DNA from: Streptomyces sp. 3214.6
GTDB taxonomy: Bacteria; Actinomycetota; Actinomycetes; Streptomycetales; Streptomycetaceae
Length of the DNA: 64,000 nt
Assembly (NCBI RefSeq): GCF_900129855.1
Contig: NZ_LT670819.1
Location: 7,192,001-7,256,000, forward strand
Direction of reading: 5' to 3'
The position numbers and the translations under genes are program-made. The notes beneath the pieces are model-generated. The model saw only the letters and a program-made list of their open reading frames with translations. It was not told the origin of the DNA and made no database searches. Below, piece by piece: positions 17,144-25,896 of this stretch. The stretch's first letter is position 1. Every line of letters starts with the position of its first letter.

Positions 17144-18037
17144 TCAGGCTGCCCGGATCGCGTCCTCGATCCCGGGAAACGCGAACGTGAACCCGGACTC
17201 CAGCAGCCGCTTCGGCACCACCCGCGCACTGCCCAGCACATCCCCGGCCATCTCGCCCAGCACCGTCCGCAGCACCGGCGCCGGCACCGTGAAGAGCGTC
17301 GGCCGGTGCAGCACCCGCCCCATCGCCGCCGTGATCTCACGGTTGGTCAGCGGCTCGGGCGCGGTCAGGTTGAACGGCCCCGACAGGTCGTCGCGGTCGA
17401 TCAGATGCCGGATCGCCGCCACCTCGTCGTGCAGCGCGATGTACGACCAGTACTGCCGCCCGTCGCCCATCCGCCCCCCGAGCCCGGCCTTGAAGAGGGG
17501 GAACAGCCTGCCCCAGGCCCCGCCCCCGCGCGCCACGACCAGCCCGGTCCGGGTGAAGACCGTACGGACGCCCGCCTCCTGGGCCGGAGCGGCCGCCGCC
17601 TCCCACTCCACGCACAGCTCCGGCAGGAAGCCGCTCCCGGCGGGCGCGCTCTCGTCCACGATCCGCTCGCCCGTCTCGCCGTACAGCCCCATCGCGCTGC
17701 CGTTGACGAACACCCGCGGCCGCCTCTCGAGCGAGGCGAGCGCCTGTGCCAGCGCGGACGTGCCGTGCACCCGGCTGTCGTGGATCCGCTTCTTGTACGT
17801 CTCGCTCCAGCGCCGGTCGCCGACCCCCGCCCCCGCCAGGTTGACCACGGCGTCGCAGCCGGCGAGCCCGGCCGTGTCCACCTGCCCCCGCTCGGGATCC
17901 CAGCGCACCTCGTCCGCGCCCCGGGGCGCATGGCGCACCAGCCGTACCACCTCGTGCCCGTCCGCGGTCAGGGACCGCACCAGGGCGCTGCCGATCAGGC
18001 CGGACGCACCGGCCACCGCGATTCGCGTACGTTCCAT
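17144..18037 (-). CDS. TIGR01777-family NAD(P)-binding epimerase-like protein
   Basis: A 297-residue atypical short-chain dehydrogenase (SDR39U1 / YfcH type). It has the Rossmann motif IAVAGASGLIGSAL at the N-terminus, then VVNLAGAGVGDRRW, VFVNGSAMGLYGETG (family-typical SAxGxYG) and a C-terminal DUF1731-like domain (LESGFTFAFPGIEDAI). The reaction is unknown. In mycobacteria the same family sits next to lipB and the E2 gene, a context conserved here. Confidence 0.92.
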   Translation of the reverse strand: MERTRIAVAGASGLIGSALVRSLTADGHEVVRLVRHAPRGADEVRWDPERGQVDTAGLAGCDAVVNLAGAGVGDRRWSETYKKRIHDSRVHGTSALAQALASLERRPRVFVNGSAMGLYGETGERIVDESAPAGSGFLPELCVEWEAAAAPAQEAGVRTVFTRTGLVVARGGGAWGRLFPLFKAGLGGRMGDGRQYWSYIALHDEVAAIRHLIDRDDLSGPFNLTAPEPLTNREITAAMGRVLHRPTLFTVPAPVLRTVLGEMAGDVLGSARVVPKRLLESGFTFAFPGIEDAIRAA

Positions 18038-18108
18038 GCGGCCATCCTGCCCGGTGAGCGGATAAAACCCCGGTTCGGTCGGCGCCCCCGCGTTCTAGGG
18101 TGGCGGCC

Positions 18109-18606
18109 ATGCCCGAACCTTCCGCACTTCGCATACGCACCGCGGTGCTCGCCGACGACGGGGCGCTGGGTCTCGTCGACCGTCTCACCTGGTCCCCGCT
18201 GCACGCCGTGATGCCCGAGCCGCAGCCGCCCTACGACCCCTTCTTCGACGAGCATCACCCGCCCGAGGAGATCCTGGTCGCCGAACTCGACGACCGCGTG
18301 GTCGGCTACCTCCGCCTCGGCCTTCCCACCAAGCTCGACTGCAACCGGCACGTCCGGCAGATCCGGGGCCTCGCCGTCCTCGACGAGGTGCGCGGCCGGG
18401 GTGTCGGGCGGGCGCTGATCCGCGCCGCCGTCGAGGAGGCCCGCGGGCTGGGCGCCCGCCGCCTCACCCTGCGCGTCCTCGGCCACAACACCCCGGCCCG
18501 CGCGCTCTACGAGTCCGAGGGGTTCGTGGTGGAGGGCGTGCTGCCGGAGGAGTTCCTGCTGGACGGGAAGTACGTGGACGACGTGTTCATGGGCCGCTCC
18601 CTGTAG
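18109..18606 (+). CDS. GNAT-family N-acetyltransferase
   Basis: A 165-residue acetyltransferase. Motif A for acetyl-CoA binding is RQIRGLAVLDEVRGRGVGRALIRAAVEEA (Q/RxxGxG/A pattern), preceded by the beta-strand ILVAELDDRVVGYLRLG and followed by motif B, LRVLGHNTPARALYESEGF. The preferred start is ATG 18109 (MPEPSALRIRTAVL); a GTG three codons earlier is also in frame. The target is unknown. Divergent from the epimerase-like gene. Confidence 0.92.
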   Translation: MPEPSALRIRTAVLADDGALGLVDRLTWSPLHAVMPEPQPPYDPFFDEHHPPEEILVAELDDRVVGYLRLGLPTKLDCNRHVRQIRGLAVLDEVRGRGVGRALIRAAVEEARGLGARRLTLRVLGHNTPARALYESEGFVVEGVLPEEFLLDGKYVDDVFMGRSL

Positions 18607-18642
18607 CCCCACACAACGCACGAGGCCGGTGCCGGTCAGGAC

Positions 18643-19827
18643 TCATGAGGTGACCAGGTTGCCCGTGTCCACCGGCCGGGTCGCCGTCGCGGCCCGCGCC
18701 GCGTCGTCGGCGACCTCGGCCGCCGTCAGCACGTACCCCGTCTCGTCGTCGGAGGTGGAGCGGGCGAAGACGACGCCGTAGACCCGGCCGTCGGTGGTCA
18801 GCAGCGGGCCGCCGGAGTTGCCGGGGCGGACGGTGGAGCGGATCGAGTAGATCTCACGGGTGACGATCCGGTCGTTGTAGATGTTCCGGCCGGTCGCCTT
18901 CACCCGGTTGGCGACCGTCGCCGCCTGGAGGTTCAGGTCGCCGTCCTGCGGATAGCCGGCGACGACCGCCGAGTCCCCGCGGGAGGCGTCGTCGTCGAAG
19001 CCCAGCACCGGCGCGCTCAGGCCCGGCACGTACAGCACGGCCACGTCCTTCTCCGGGTCGAAGAGCACCACGCGCGACTGGAACGATCGCCCCACACCGC
19101 CGATCCGTACGGTCGGGTCGTCGATGCCCGCCACCACGTGCGCGTTGGTCATCACATGCTCGCTCGCGTACACGAAGCCGCTGCCCTCGCGGCCCTGGTC
19201 GCCCGAGGCGCCCTCGATCTTCACCGTGCTCGTCTTCGCCGCGTTGGTCGCGCTCGGTGTGACGCTGTCGCCGGTGGGCTTGGCGACCTCGGCCGTCGAC
19301 TCGTTCTCGAACGGGTTGAAGACCTGCGGGAAGCCCGCCTGGGTCAGCGCCGACGTGGCCCGCGAGAACCAGGTGGGCGTGGTGTCCGGCATGGCGTCCT
19401 GCACCGCCCCCAGCAGCCGTGAGTCCCGTATCGACGACGTGACCACCGGCGACGAGGACGCGCCCAGCACGCTCGCCGCCACCCACGCCACGATCAGCAC
19501 CGCCACCGCGTTCGCCGCCGCCCCGCCGACCCCGTCGGCCACCCTGAGCGGCCCCCGGTCCAGCTCCCGGCGCAGCCGCAGCGCCAGCCGTCCCGCCAGC
19601 TCGTGCCCCACCACCGCGGGGACGAGGACCGTGAACACGGCGGTCACCGTCGACGCCGTCGTCCCCGGAGTCACCAGGTCCATCAGCCACGGCAGGACCC
19701 ACACGCCGATCACCGCGCCGCCCACGAACCCGGCCAGCGAGACACAGCCGGCCACCAGCCCACGCCGGTAACCGGAGCCGGCGTAGGCCAGCACCACCAG
19801 CGTCAGCAGGATGTCGAGCAGGTCCAC
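18643..19827 (-). CDS. MarP-type membrane-anchored serine protease
   Basis: A 394-residue protein with a CvpA-like N-terminus of four membrane helices (residues 1-120) and a periplasmic trypsin-like domain. The triad is visible: His in MTNAHVVAG, Asp in PEKDVAVLYV and Ser in RPGNSGGPLL. This matches MarP (Rv3671c), a protease needed for acid and oxidative-stress resistance in mycobacteria through cell-wall hydrolase activation. GTG at 19827 has AAAGGGGG upstream. It is divergent from the peptidoglycan amidase at 20027, which could be a functional partner, though that is inference from position. Confidence 0.92.
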   Translation of the reverse strand: MDLLDILLTLVVLAYAGSGYRRGLVAGCVSLAGFVGGAVIGVWVLPWLMDLVTPGTTASTVTAVFTVLVPAVVGHELAGRLALRLRRELDRGPLRVADGVGGAAANAVAVLIVAWVAASVLGASSSPVVTSSIRDSRLLGAVQDAMPDTTPTWFSRATSALTQAGFPQVFNPFENESTAEVAKPTGDSVTPSATNAAKTSTVKIEGASGDQGREGSGFVYASEHVMTNAHVVAGIDDPTVRIGGVGRSFQSRVVLFDPEKDVAVLYVPGLSAPVLGFDDDASRGDSAVVAGYPQDGDLNLQAATVANRVKATGRNIYNDRIVTREIYSIRSTVRPGNSGGPLLTTDGRVYGVVFARSTSDDETGYVLTAAEVADDAARAATATRPVDTGNLVTS

Positions 19828-20026
19828 ACGGCCCCCTTTCTGTCGGATCCCCTAGTACGTGCGGGAAGGGCCCAGTGATCAGCTACCCATCGATCACGCC
19901 CACGCGTACATCCGGAACCGGCCACGTGTGCGTGTACCTCGTAAAACGGCGTGCACCGGGAGGATGGTTCCACCAGGTGGCACAGCACACATCGCGGGCG
20001 GACCGGAACCGGCCGACAGTGGGTCC

Positions 20027-20896
20027 ATGTGCGCCCTTCGAGCGGCCGCCCGCGCCCGGCGGCAAACCCGAGGGCGGTTCCCGGCGCGGAGACCGGGCCC
20101 GCTCCTCGTGCTCCTGGGCTGCCTGCCGGGGCTCTCCGCCGTCGCCGCCCTGGGACTGTGCGCGGGCGGTGTCGACCACGCCGCCACGGCCGGCCCGGCC
20201 GCCCCCGACGGCCGTCGGGCCGCCCTCCCCGCCGGCGCGCACCGGGCGGCGAGGCCGCCGATCGTGCCGCGCGCCGCCTGGCTGGACGACCTCGCCCGGC
20301 ACGCCCAGCCGCCCCCGCGCTACGACGACAAGGTGGTCACCGTCTTCGTCCACCACACCGACTCGCCCAACGGCTACGACTGCGCCGACGCCCCCCGCAT
20401 CATCCGCTCCCTGTACACGGGCCAGACCGCGGCCCGGGGCTGGGACGACATCGGCTACAACTTCCTCGTCGACCGCTGCGGCACGATCTACGAGGGCCGC
20501 GCGGGCGGCGTCGACCGGCCCGTCACCGGCGCCCACACCCAGGGCTTCAACCACCGCACGGCCGGTATCGCCGCACTCGGCACCTTCACCTCCGGAGTGC
20601 CGGTGCCGCAGCCGATGGTCGACGCGATCGCCGCCCTGACCGCCTGGAAACTCGGCCTGTCCGGCGTCGACCCGCGGGTGAAGGTCCGGCTCACCTCCAG
20701 CAACAGCCTCAGCCGCTACCGCGCCGGCACCACCGCCACCCTCCCCGCCCTCGCGGGCCACAACGACGGCTACATGACCAGTTGCCCCGGCCGGGCCCTC
20801 ACCGCCCGTCTGCCGGAGATCCGCGAGACGGCCGCCCGTCTCCAGGGCCGCCTCCCGAGCGCAACGGCCGCGCGCACGCTCACAGGAACGCCTTAG
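20027..20896 (+). CDS. PGRP-type N-acetylmuramoyl-L-alanine amidase, membrane anchored
   Basis: A 289-residue protein. An Arg-rich N-terminus and a hydrophobic segment (about residues 25-50, PLLVLLGCLPGLSAVAALGL) form a signal or anchor. The amidase_2/PGRP domain follows with FVHHTDS (first zinc His), GWDDIGYNFLVDRCGTIYEGRAGG, and ALAGHNDGYMTSCPG (second His and Cys). It should cut the lactyl-alanine amide bond of peptidoglycan outside the cell. ATG 20027 is chosen by the signal segment; the ribosome-binding site is weak. The same frame stays open for 74 codons past the TAG stop (to 21121). Confidence 0.85.
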   Translation: MCALRAAARARRQTRGRFPARRPGPLLVLLGCLPGLSAVAALGLCAGGVDHAATAGPAAPDGRRAALPAGAHRAARPPIVPRAAWLDDLARHAQPPPRYDDKVVTVFVHHTDSPNGYDCADAPRIIRSLYTGQTAARGWDDIGYNFLVDRCGTIYEGRAGGVDRPVTGAHTQGFNHRTAGIAALGTFTSGVPVPQPMVDAIAALTAWKLGLSGVDPRVKVRLTSSNSLSRYRAGTTATLPALAGHNDGYMTSCPGRALTARLPEIRETAARLQGRLPSATAARTLTGTP

Positions 20897-21121
20897 ACGG
20901 CGGGCCGGGAGGCCGCGCGGCAGGGCGCCGGCTGGACCAGGGCCGCCCGCGGTCCCTGGACCGTGCTCTGCGCCGTCGCCGCGGTCGTCCTGGGCCCGGC
21001 AGCGGCCACCGCGTCCGCCCTGGAGCAGGCCAACAGCGCGCCGATGCACCACGCGGTGCGGGCCGATCGGACGCAGGCCTACATCCCCACGGACACCACC
21101 CGCCGCAAGCTCGCGCTGTGA
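20897..21121 (+). other. In-frame open continuation after the amidase stop codon
   Basis: Directly after the amidase TAG the same frame remains open to TGA at 21119-21121. It encodes a hydrophobic stretch (TVLCAVAAVVLGPAAATASA) and a hydrophilic tail ending TTRRKLAL. It has no ATG; a GTG at 20963 could start a short membrane peptide. It may be the lost C-terminal anchor of an ancestral amidase, or a separate small protein. I do not recognise homologs. Confidence 0.35.
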
Positions 21122-21145
21122 CCCCGGCGCGACCCGCCATGAGGC

Positions 21146-21667
21146 TCACTCCTTGAAGCGCTGCCACAGCCGGGGATACCGCTCGGCCAGCGCCCCCTCG
21201 TTCTCGAAGTTCACCGGTGTGCCCTCGGGTTCGGAGGGCGCGGGCGGAATGCCCAGGTCCGGGGCGACGGTCCCGGTGAGCTGCTCGTAGGCCTCGTCGG
21301 CCGCGTAGCCGAGTTCCTCGCCGTCGCCGTCGATCTCCTCGTCGAAGTCCTCCAGCAGGTCGGCGAGCGAGTCCGGGTCGTTGTGCAGGGCGCCCTCGAA
21401 GACCTCGCGGCCCTGCCCGATCAGCCAGCAGCGGAAGAAGTCGAAGGCGTCGTCGCTCGCCCCGTCCAGCAACAGCCAGGCCGCGCCCCACAGATCCCAG
21501 CGGTAGGCGCGGTTGTAGCGGGACTCGAAGTGCCGGGCGAAGTCGAGCACCGACTCCGGGTCCAGTCTGAGCAGCCGTTCCACGAGCAGGTCGGCCTGCT
21601 CCTCGGGATCGCCCTCGGCGGCCTCGCGGGAGGCGTCCACCAGCTCCCAGAACTCCGTCTCGTCCAT
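21146..21667 (-). CDS. DUF4240 domain protein
   Basis: A 173-residue acidic protein starting MDETEFWELVDASREAAEGDPEEQADLLVERLLRL. It has the DUF4240 pattern: an N-terminal FWxLI-type segment, YRWDLWGAAWLLLDGASDDAFDFFRCWLIGQGREVFE in the centre, and EELGYAADEAYEQLTG near the C-terminus. No membrane segment. Function unknown; related WGR-like proteins occur beside polymorphic toxins, but nothing of that sort is nearby. It is transcribed after the WYL regulator gene with 56 bases between them. Confidence 0.88.
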   Translation of the reverse strand: MDETEFWELVDASREAAEGDPEEQADLLVERLLRLDPESVLDFARHFESRYNRAYRWDLWGAAWLLLDGASDDAFDFFRCWLIGQGREVFEGALHNDPDSLADLLEDFDEEIDGDGEELGYAADEAYEQLTGTVAPDLGIPPAPSEPEGTPVNFENEGALAERYPRLWQRFKE

Positions 21668-21723
21668 CACGCGTCCAGCATCGTGCCTCCGGGTGCGGGA
21701 CGCACCCGGAGTGCCCGGGATTC

Positions 21724-22725
21724 TCACCCCGGCCGGTACAGCTCCGCCAGTCGGGCCGCGTCCTCGGCGAAGCGCTTGCGCAGGGGCTCGGGGGAGACCA
21801 CCTCGACCTCCGGCCCCAGCGCCGTGAGTTGCGTGTGCGCCACGTCCTGCGACTCCACCCGCAGCGTGAGCGTCACCCAACCCCGCCCGTCCGCCTCCCC
21901 GGCCGTCGCCAGCGCGTCCCGGGCCGCCACCGGGTCCACGGCGTGCGCCAGCCCGCGCAGGCCCGCCTCCGACAGCCGCAGCACGACCTCGTCCCGCAGG
22001 ATCGAACGCGTGAACCGCTGCGCCTGCTCGGCCCAGAACCCGGGAAGGTCGAACTCCTCGTCCCGGCTGAAACGATCCGTCAGGTTCTCGACGCCGACGA
22101 ACCGATCGATGCGGTACGTCCGGAACGTCCCGCCGCCCCGGCCCTCCTCCCGCACCCGGGCGCACAGGTACCAGACCCCCGCCTTCAGCACGAGCCCGTA
22201 CGGCTCCAACTCCCGCACCACTTCCCGCCGACGCTCCCCGGAGTCGCGCCGGTACCGCGCCCGCACACACCGGTCGTCCCACACCGCGTCCGCGATCACC
22301 GTCAGCAGCCCCGGAGTCTCCGGCTCCCGGAACCACGCCGGCGCGTCCAGATGAAACCGCTGCGCCGCCGCCCGCGGCGCGTCCCGCAGCGAGGGCAGCA
22401 GAGCCGCCGACACCTTCAGCCGCGCCGCCGAGGCGACGTCCTGAAGGCCCATCTCCCGCAGCGCCCCCGGCACCCCGCTCAGGAACAGCGCCTCTGCCTC
22501 GCCGCGCCCCAGCCCCGTCAGCCGCGTCCGGTACCCGCCGATCAGCCGATAGCCCCCGGCCCGCCCCCGCTCCGCGTACACCGGCACGCCCGCCTCCGAC
22601 AGCGCCTGTGCGTCCCGCGTGACCGTACGCTCCGACACCTCCAGCTCCCGGGCCAGTTCGGCGGCGGTCATCGTGGGCCGGGACTGCAGGAGGAGCACCA
22701 TCTTGATGAGGCGGGCAGCGCGCAT
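21724..22725 (-). CDS. WYL-domain DeoR/YafY-type transcriptional regulator
   Basis: A 333-residue regulator. The N-terminal winged helix (residues 1-60) has RAARLIKMVLLLQSRPTMTAAELARELEVSERTVTRDAQAL. The central WYL domain carries the eponymous motif in KAGVWYLCARVREE and Arg-rich ligand pocket residues (FRTYRIDRFVGVENL); a C-terminal WCX extension follows. WYL proteins sense nucleic acids or nucleotides and often control DNA-damage or defence genes; the target here is unknown. ATG 22725 is preferred because homology begins there; the frame is open to 22878. Confidence 0.92.
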   Translation of the reverse strand: MRAARLIKMVLLLQSRPTMTAAELARELEVSERTVTRDAQALSEAGVPVYAERGRAGGYRLIGGYRTRLTGLGRGEAEALFLSGVPGALREMGLQDVASAARLKVSAALLPSLRDAPRAAAQRFHLDAPAWFREPETPGLLTVIADAVWDDRCVRARYRRDSGERRREVVRELEPYGLVLKAGVWYLCARVREEGRGGGTFRTYRIDRFVGVENLTDRFSRDEEFDLPGFWAEQAQRFTRSILRDEVVLRLSEAGLRGLAHAVDPVAARDALATAGEADGRGWVTLTLRVESQDVAHTQLTALGPEVEVVSPEPLRKRFAEDAARLAELYRPG

Positions 22726-22763
22726 GAGGTCATCATGGTGCGTCTTCGGCCGCGGGCCCGCAA

Positions 22764-22794
22764 GGGGCTGGTCGCGAACTGCGCGACCAGCCCC
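22764..22794. repeat. Streptomyces intergenic palindrome, copy A
   Basis: A 12-bp inverted repeat (GGGGCTGGTCGC at 22764-22775 and GCGACCAGCCCC at 22783-22794). Bases 22776-22792 (GAACTGCGCGACCAGCC) recur identically at 30168-30184. This short element is scattered between genes in Streptomyces genomes (established knowledge, from memory). Confidence 0.65.
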
Positions 22795-22828
22795 CACCGG
22801 CCCGAGGCCGACGCACGACCGGAAAACG

Positions 22829-22876
22829 GTGAAGGGGCCCGGCGGCTGAAGCTGAAGCTCGCCGGGCCCCTTCACC
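22829..22876. terminator. Terminator downstream of aceE
   Basis: A perfect 17-bp stem (22829-22845 with 22860-22876) and a 14-base loop, 17 bases past the aceE stop. Confidence 0.85.
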
Positions 22877-22892
22877 AACCAAAACCCCGGGC

Positions 22893-25598
22893 CTACAGCC
22901 CGTAGCGCTCGCGCGCCTCCTTCACCGCCGTCGCCTTCACCTCGCCGCGGCGGGCCAGCTGGGCCAGGGCCGCCACGACGATCGACTGCGCGTCGACGCC
23001 GAAGTGGCGGCGGGCCGCCTCACGGGTGTCGGACAGACCGAAGCCGTCCGCGCCCAGCGAGGAGTAGTCCTGCTCGACCCACTGCGCGATCTGGTCCGGG
23101 ACCTGACGCATGTAGTCGGAGACCGCGAGGACCGGGCCCTCGGCGCCCTGCAAAGCCCGGCGGACGTACGGCACGCGCTCCTCGCCGCGCAGCAGCGCCG
23201 CGTCGGCCTCCAGCGCGTCGCGGCGCAGCTCGGTCCAGGAGGTCGCGGACCACACGTCGGCGGCCACACCCCACTCCTCGGCGAGCAGCTTCTGCGCCGT
23301 CAGGACCCAGTGGATCGCCGTGCCCGAGCCCAGCAACTGGATGCGCGGGGCGTTGGCCCCCGCCACGTCCACGCCCGCCGACTCCGCCGTGTTGAAGCGG
23401 TACAGGCCCTTGACGATGCCCTCGTCGACGCCGGCGCCGGACGGCTTGGCCGGCTGCGGAATCGGCTCGTTGTAGACGGTCAGGTAGTAGAAGACGTTCG
23501 GGTCCTCACCCGGGGCCGCCTCGCCGTACATCCGGCGCAGACCGTCCTTGACGATCGTCGCGATCTCGTAGGCGAACGCCGGGTCGTAGGAGAGGGCGGC
23601 CGGGTTCGTCGCGGCGATGACCGGGGAGTGGCCGTCGGCGTGCTGGAGGCCCTCGCCGGTCAGCGTGGTCCGGCCCGCGGTGGCGCCGACGAGGAAGCCG
23701 CGGCCGAGCTGGTCGCCGAGCTGCCACATCTGGTCGGCGGTGCGCTGCCAGCCGAACATCGAGTAGAAGATGTAGAACGGGATCATCGCCTCACCGTGCG
23801 TGGAGTACGCGGTGGACGCGGCGATGAAGTCGGCCATCGAACCGGCCTCGGTGATCCCCTCGTTGAGGATCTGGCCGTTCTTGGCCTCCTTGTAGTACAT
23901 CAGCTGGTCACGGTCGACCGGCTCGTACGTCTGGCCCTTGGGCGAGTAGATGCCCAGGGAGGGGAAGAGGCTCTCCATGCCGAAGGTGCGCGCCTCGTCG
24001 GGGACGATCGGCACCCAGCGCTTTCCGGTCTCCTTGTCGCGGACCAGGTCCTTGACCAGCCGGACGAAGGCCATGGTGGTGGCCACGTTCTGGGAGCCGG
24101 AACCCTTGTCGAAGGAGGCGAAGGCCTTCTCGGCGGGGGCCGGCAGCGGGGCGAGCGCATGCGTGCGGCGGGCCGGGGCCGGGCCGCCGAGCGCGGCGCG
24201 CCGCTCCTTCAGGTAGCGCACCTCGGGGGAGTCGGCGCCGGGGTGGCCGTAGGGCACGACCCCGTCGGTGAACTGCGCGTCGGAGATCGGCAGCTCCAGC
24301 AGGTCGCGCATCGCCTTGAACTCGTCCACCGTCAGCTTCTTCATCTGGTGGTTGGCGTTCTTCGACGCGAAGCCCTCGCCGAGGGTGTGGCCCTTGACGG
24401 TCTGGGCCAGGATGACGGTCGGCGCGCCCTTGAACTCGACGGCCGCCTTGTACGCGGCGTACACCTTGCGCGCCTCGTGGCCACCGCGGGAGAGGTGGAA
24501 ACACTCGAGGATCTTGTCGTCGGAGAGCAGCTTGGCCATCTCGACAAGCGCCGGGTCCTTGCCGAAGAAGTCCTGGCGGATGTAGGCGGCGTCGCGCGTC
24601 TGGTACGTCTGCACCTGCGCGTCGGGTACCTCGCGCAGGCGGCGCACGAGGGCGCCGGTGGTGTCGAGCGCGAACAGCTCGTCCCAGGCGGAACCCCACA
24701 GCGTCTTGACGACGTTCCAGCCGGCGCCGCGGAACTGCGCCTCCAGCTCCTGCACGATCTTGAAGTTGGCGCGGACCGGGCCGTCGAGCCGCTGCAGGTT
24801 GCAGTTGATGACGAAGGTCAGGTTGTCCAGGCCCTCGCGGGAGGCGAGTGCGAGTGCCGCGGTGGACTCGGGCTCGTCCATCTCGCCGTCACCGAGGAAC
24901 GCCCACACGTGGGACGCGGAGACGTCCTTGATGCCGCGGTTGGTGAGATAGCGGTTGAAGCGCGCCTGGTAGATGGCGGAGAGCGGACCGAGACCCATGG
25001 AGACGGTCGGGAACTCCCACAGCCAGGGCAGACGGCGCGGGTGCGGGTACGACGGGAGGCCGTTGCCGCCGGCCTCCTGGCGGAAGTTGTCCAGGTGGGA
25101 CTCGTTCAGCCGGCCGTCGAGGAAGGCGCGGGCGTAGATGCCGGGGGAGGCGTGGCCCTGGATGTAGAGCTGGTCGCCCGAGCCGTCGGCCTCCTTGCCC
25201 TTGAAGAAGTGGTTGAAGCCGGTCTCGTAGAGCCAGGCGGCGGAGGCGAAGGTGGCGATGTGGCCGCCGACGCCGTGTTTGCTGCCCCGGGTCACCATCG
25301 CGGCCGCGTTCCAGCGGTTCCACGCGGTGATCTTCCGCTCCATCTCCTGGTCACCGGGCGCGGAGGGCTCGGCGGCGGTGGGGATGGTGTTGACGTAGTC
25401 CGTCTCGAGCAGCTTGGGCAGCGCGATGCCGTTGCCCTCGGCACGCTCCAGCGTGCGCCGCATCAGATACGCGGCACGGTGCGGCCCGGCCGCCTTGGTG
25501 ACGGCGTCCAGCGAGGCCTGCCATTCGGCGGTCTCCTCCGGGTCCCGGTCGGGGAGCTGGTCGAGCGCGCTCGGCTGGATGGCCTTGGGGTCGGTCAT
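22893..25598 (-). CDS. aceE: Pyruvate dehydrogenase E1 component, homodimeric type
   Basis: A 901-residue thiamine-diphosphate enzyme that decarboxylates pyruvate and acetylates the lipoyl groups of E2. The ThDP motif starts with GDGEMDEPES (about residue 230) and ends with NCNLQRLDG. Other family blocks are GHASPGIYARAFLDGRL, GLPSYPHPRRLPWLWEFPTVSMGLGP and PDEARTFGMESLFPSLGIYS. Length is as in E. coli AceE. A terminator lies downstream and a 17-bp palindrome upstream (25737-25753), in front of a GntR gene. Actinobacteria use this E1 with a shared Lpd and E2; sucB-lpd lies 1.1 kb upstream. Confidence 0.97.
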   Translation of the reverse strand: MTDPKAIQPSALDQLPDRDPEETAEWQASLDAVTKAAGPHRAAYLMRRTLERAEGNGIALPKLLETDYVNTIPTAAEPSAPGDQEMERKITAWNRWNAAAMVTRGSKHGVGGHIATFASAAWLYETGFNHFFKGKEADGSGDQLYIQGHASPGIYARAFLDGRLNESHLDNFRQEAGGNGLPSYPHPRRLPWLWEFPTVSMGLGPLSAIYQARFNRYLTNRGIKDVSASHVWAFLGDGEMDEPESTAALALASREGLDNLTFVINCNLQRLDGPVRANFKIVQELEAQFRGAGWNVVKTLWGSAWDELFALDTTGALVRRLREVPDAQVQTYQTRDAAYIRQDFFGKDPALVEMAKLLSDDKILECFHLSRGGHEARKVYAAYKAAVEFKGAPTVILAQTVKGHTLGEGFASKNANHQMKKLTVDEFKAMRDLLELPISDAQFTDGVVPYGHPGADSPEVRYLKERRAALGGPAPARRTHALAPLPAPAEKAFASFDKGSGSQNVATTMAFVRLVKDLVRDKETGKRWVPIVPDEARTFGMESLFPSLGIYSPKGQTYEPVDRDQLMYYKEAKNGQILNEGITEAGSMADFIAASTAYSTHGEAMIPFYIFYSMFGWQRTADQMWQLGDQLGRGFLVGATAGRTTLTGEGLQHADGHSPVIAATNPAALSYDPAFAYEIATIVKDGLRRMYGEAAPGEDPNVFYYLTVYNEPIPQPAKPSGAGVDEGIVKGLYRFNTAESAGVDVAGANAPRIQLLGSGTAIHWVLTAQKLLAEEWGVAADVWSATSWTELRRDALEADAALLRGEERVPYVRRALQGAEGPVLAVSDYMRQVPDQIAQWVEQDYSSLGADGFGLSDTREAARRHFGVDAQSIVVAALAQLARRGEVKATAVKEARERYGL

Positions 25599-25736
25599 GT
25601 CGCCGCCTTCCTCAGTCGAAGGGGTTCCCTATGGGGTATGGGGGGGTGCCCTTGGTCTTTGGCAGGACAGGGCGTGGGCTCGGGTGCGGTGTCGGTGTGC
25701 GACTGCGCCGTCGGCCCGTCGGCGACTGTAACTCCC

Positions 25737-25753
25737 TGATCGATGATCGATCA
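25737..25753. promoter_or_regulatory. Perfect palindrome upstream of aceE, candidate operator
   Basis: TGATCGAT-G-ATCGATCA, 17 bp, sits 139 bases before the aceE start, in the 298-base region between aceE and the GntR gene. It is AT-richer than the surroundings. Binding by the adjacent GntR regulator is inferred; the rest of the region shows no coding sequence. Confidence 0.55.
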
Positions 25754-25896
25754 AAGGGTTGAAGGGCAAAACCTCTCGATTACGAGAAAGTCGGCACGGG
25801 GTGCCTTTCGGGCAGGCACCGGGTGCCGCCCATTTTCCGTCGTTTCCGCAGGTGAGCGCAGGTGAGCGCCTGACTGCTCGACTGGTGCCGGCCGGG

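Noticed and set aside
23004..25739. A 911-codon plus-strand frame opposite aceE
   Set aside because: Complement of a clearly conserved enzyme; no domain is recognisable.
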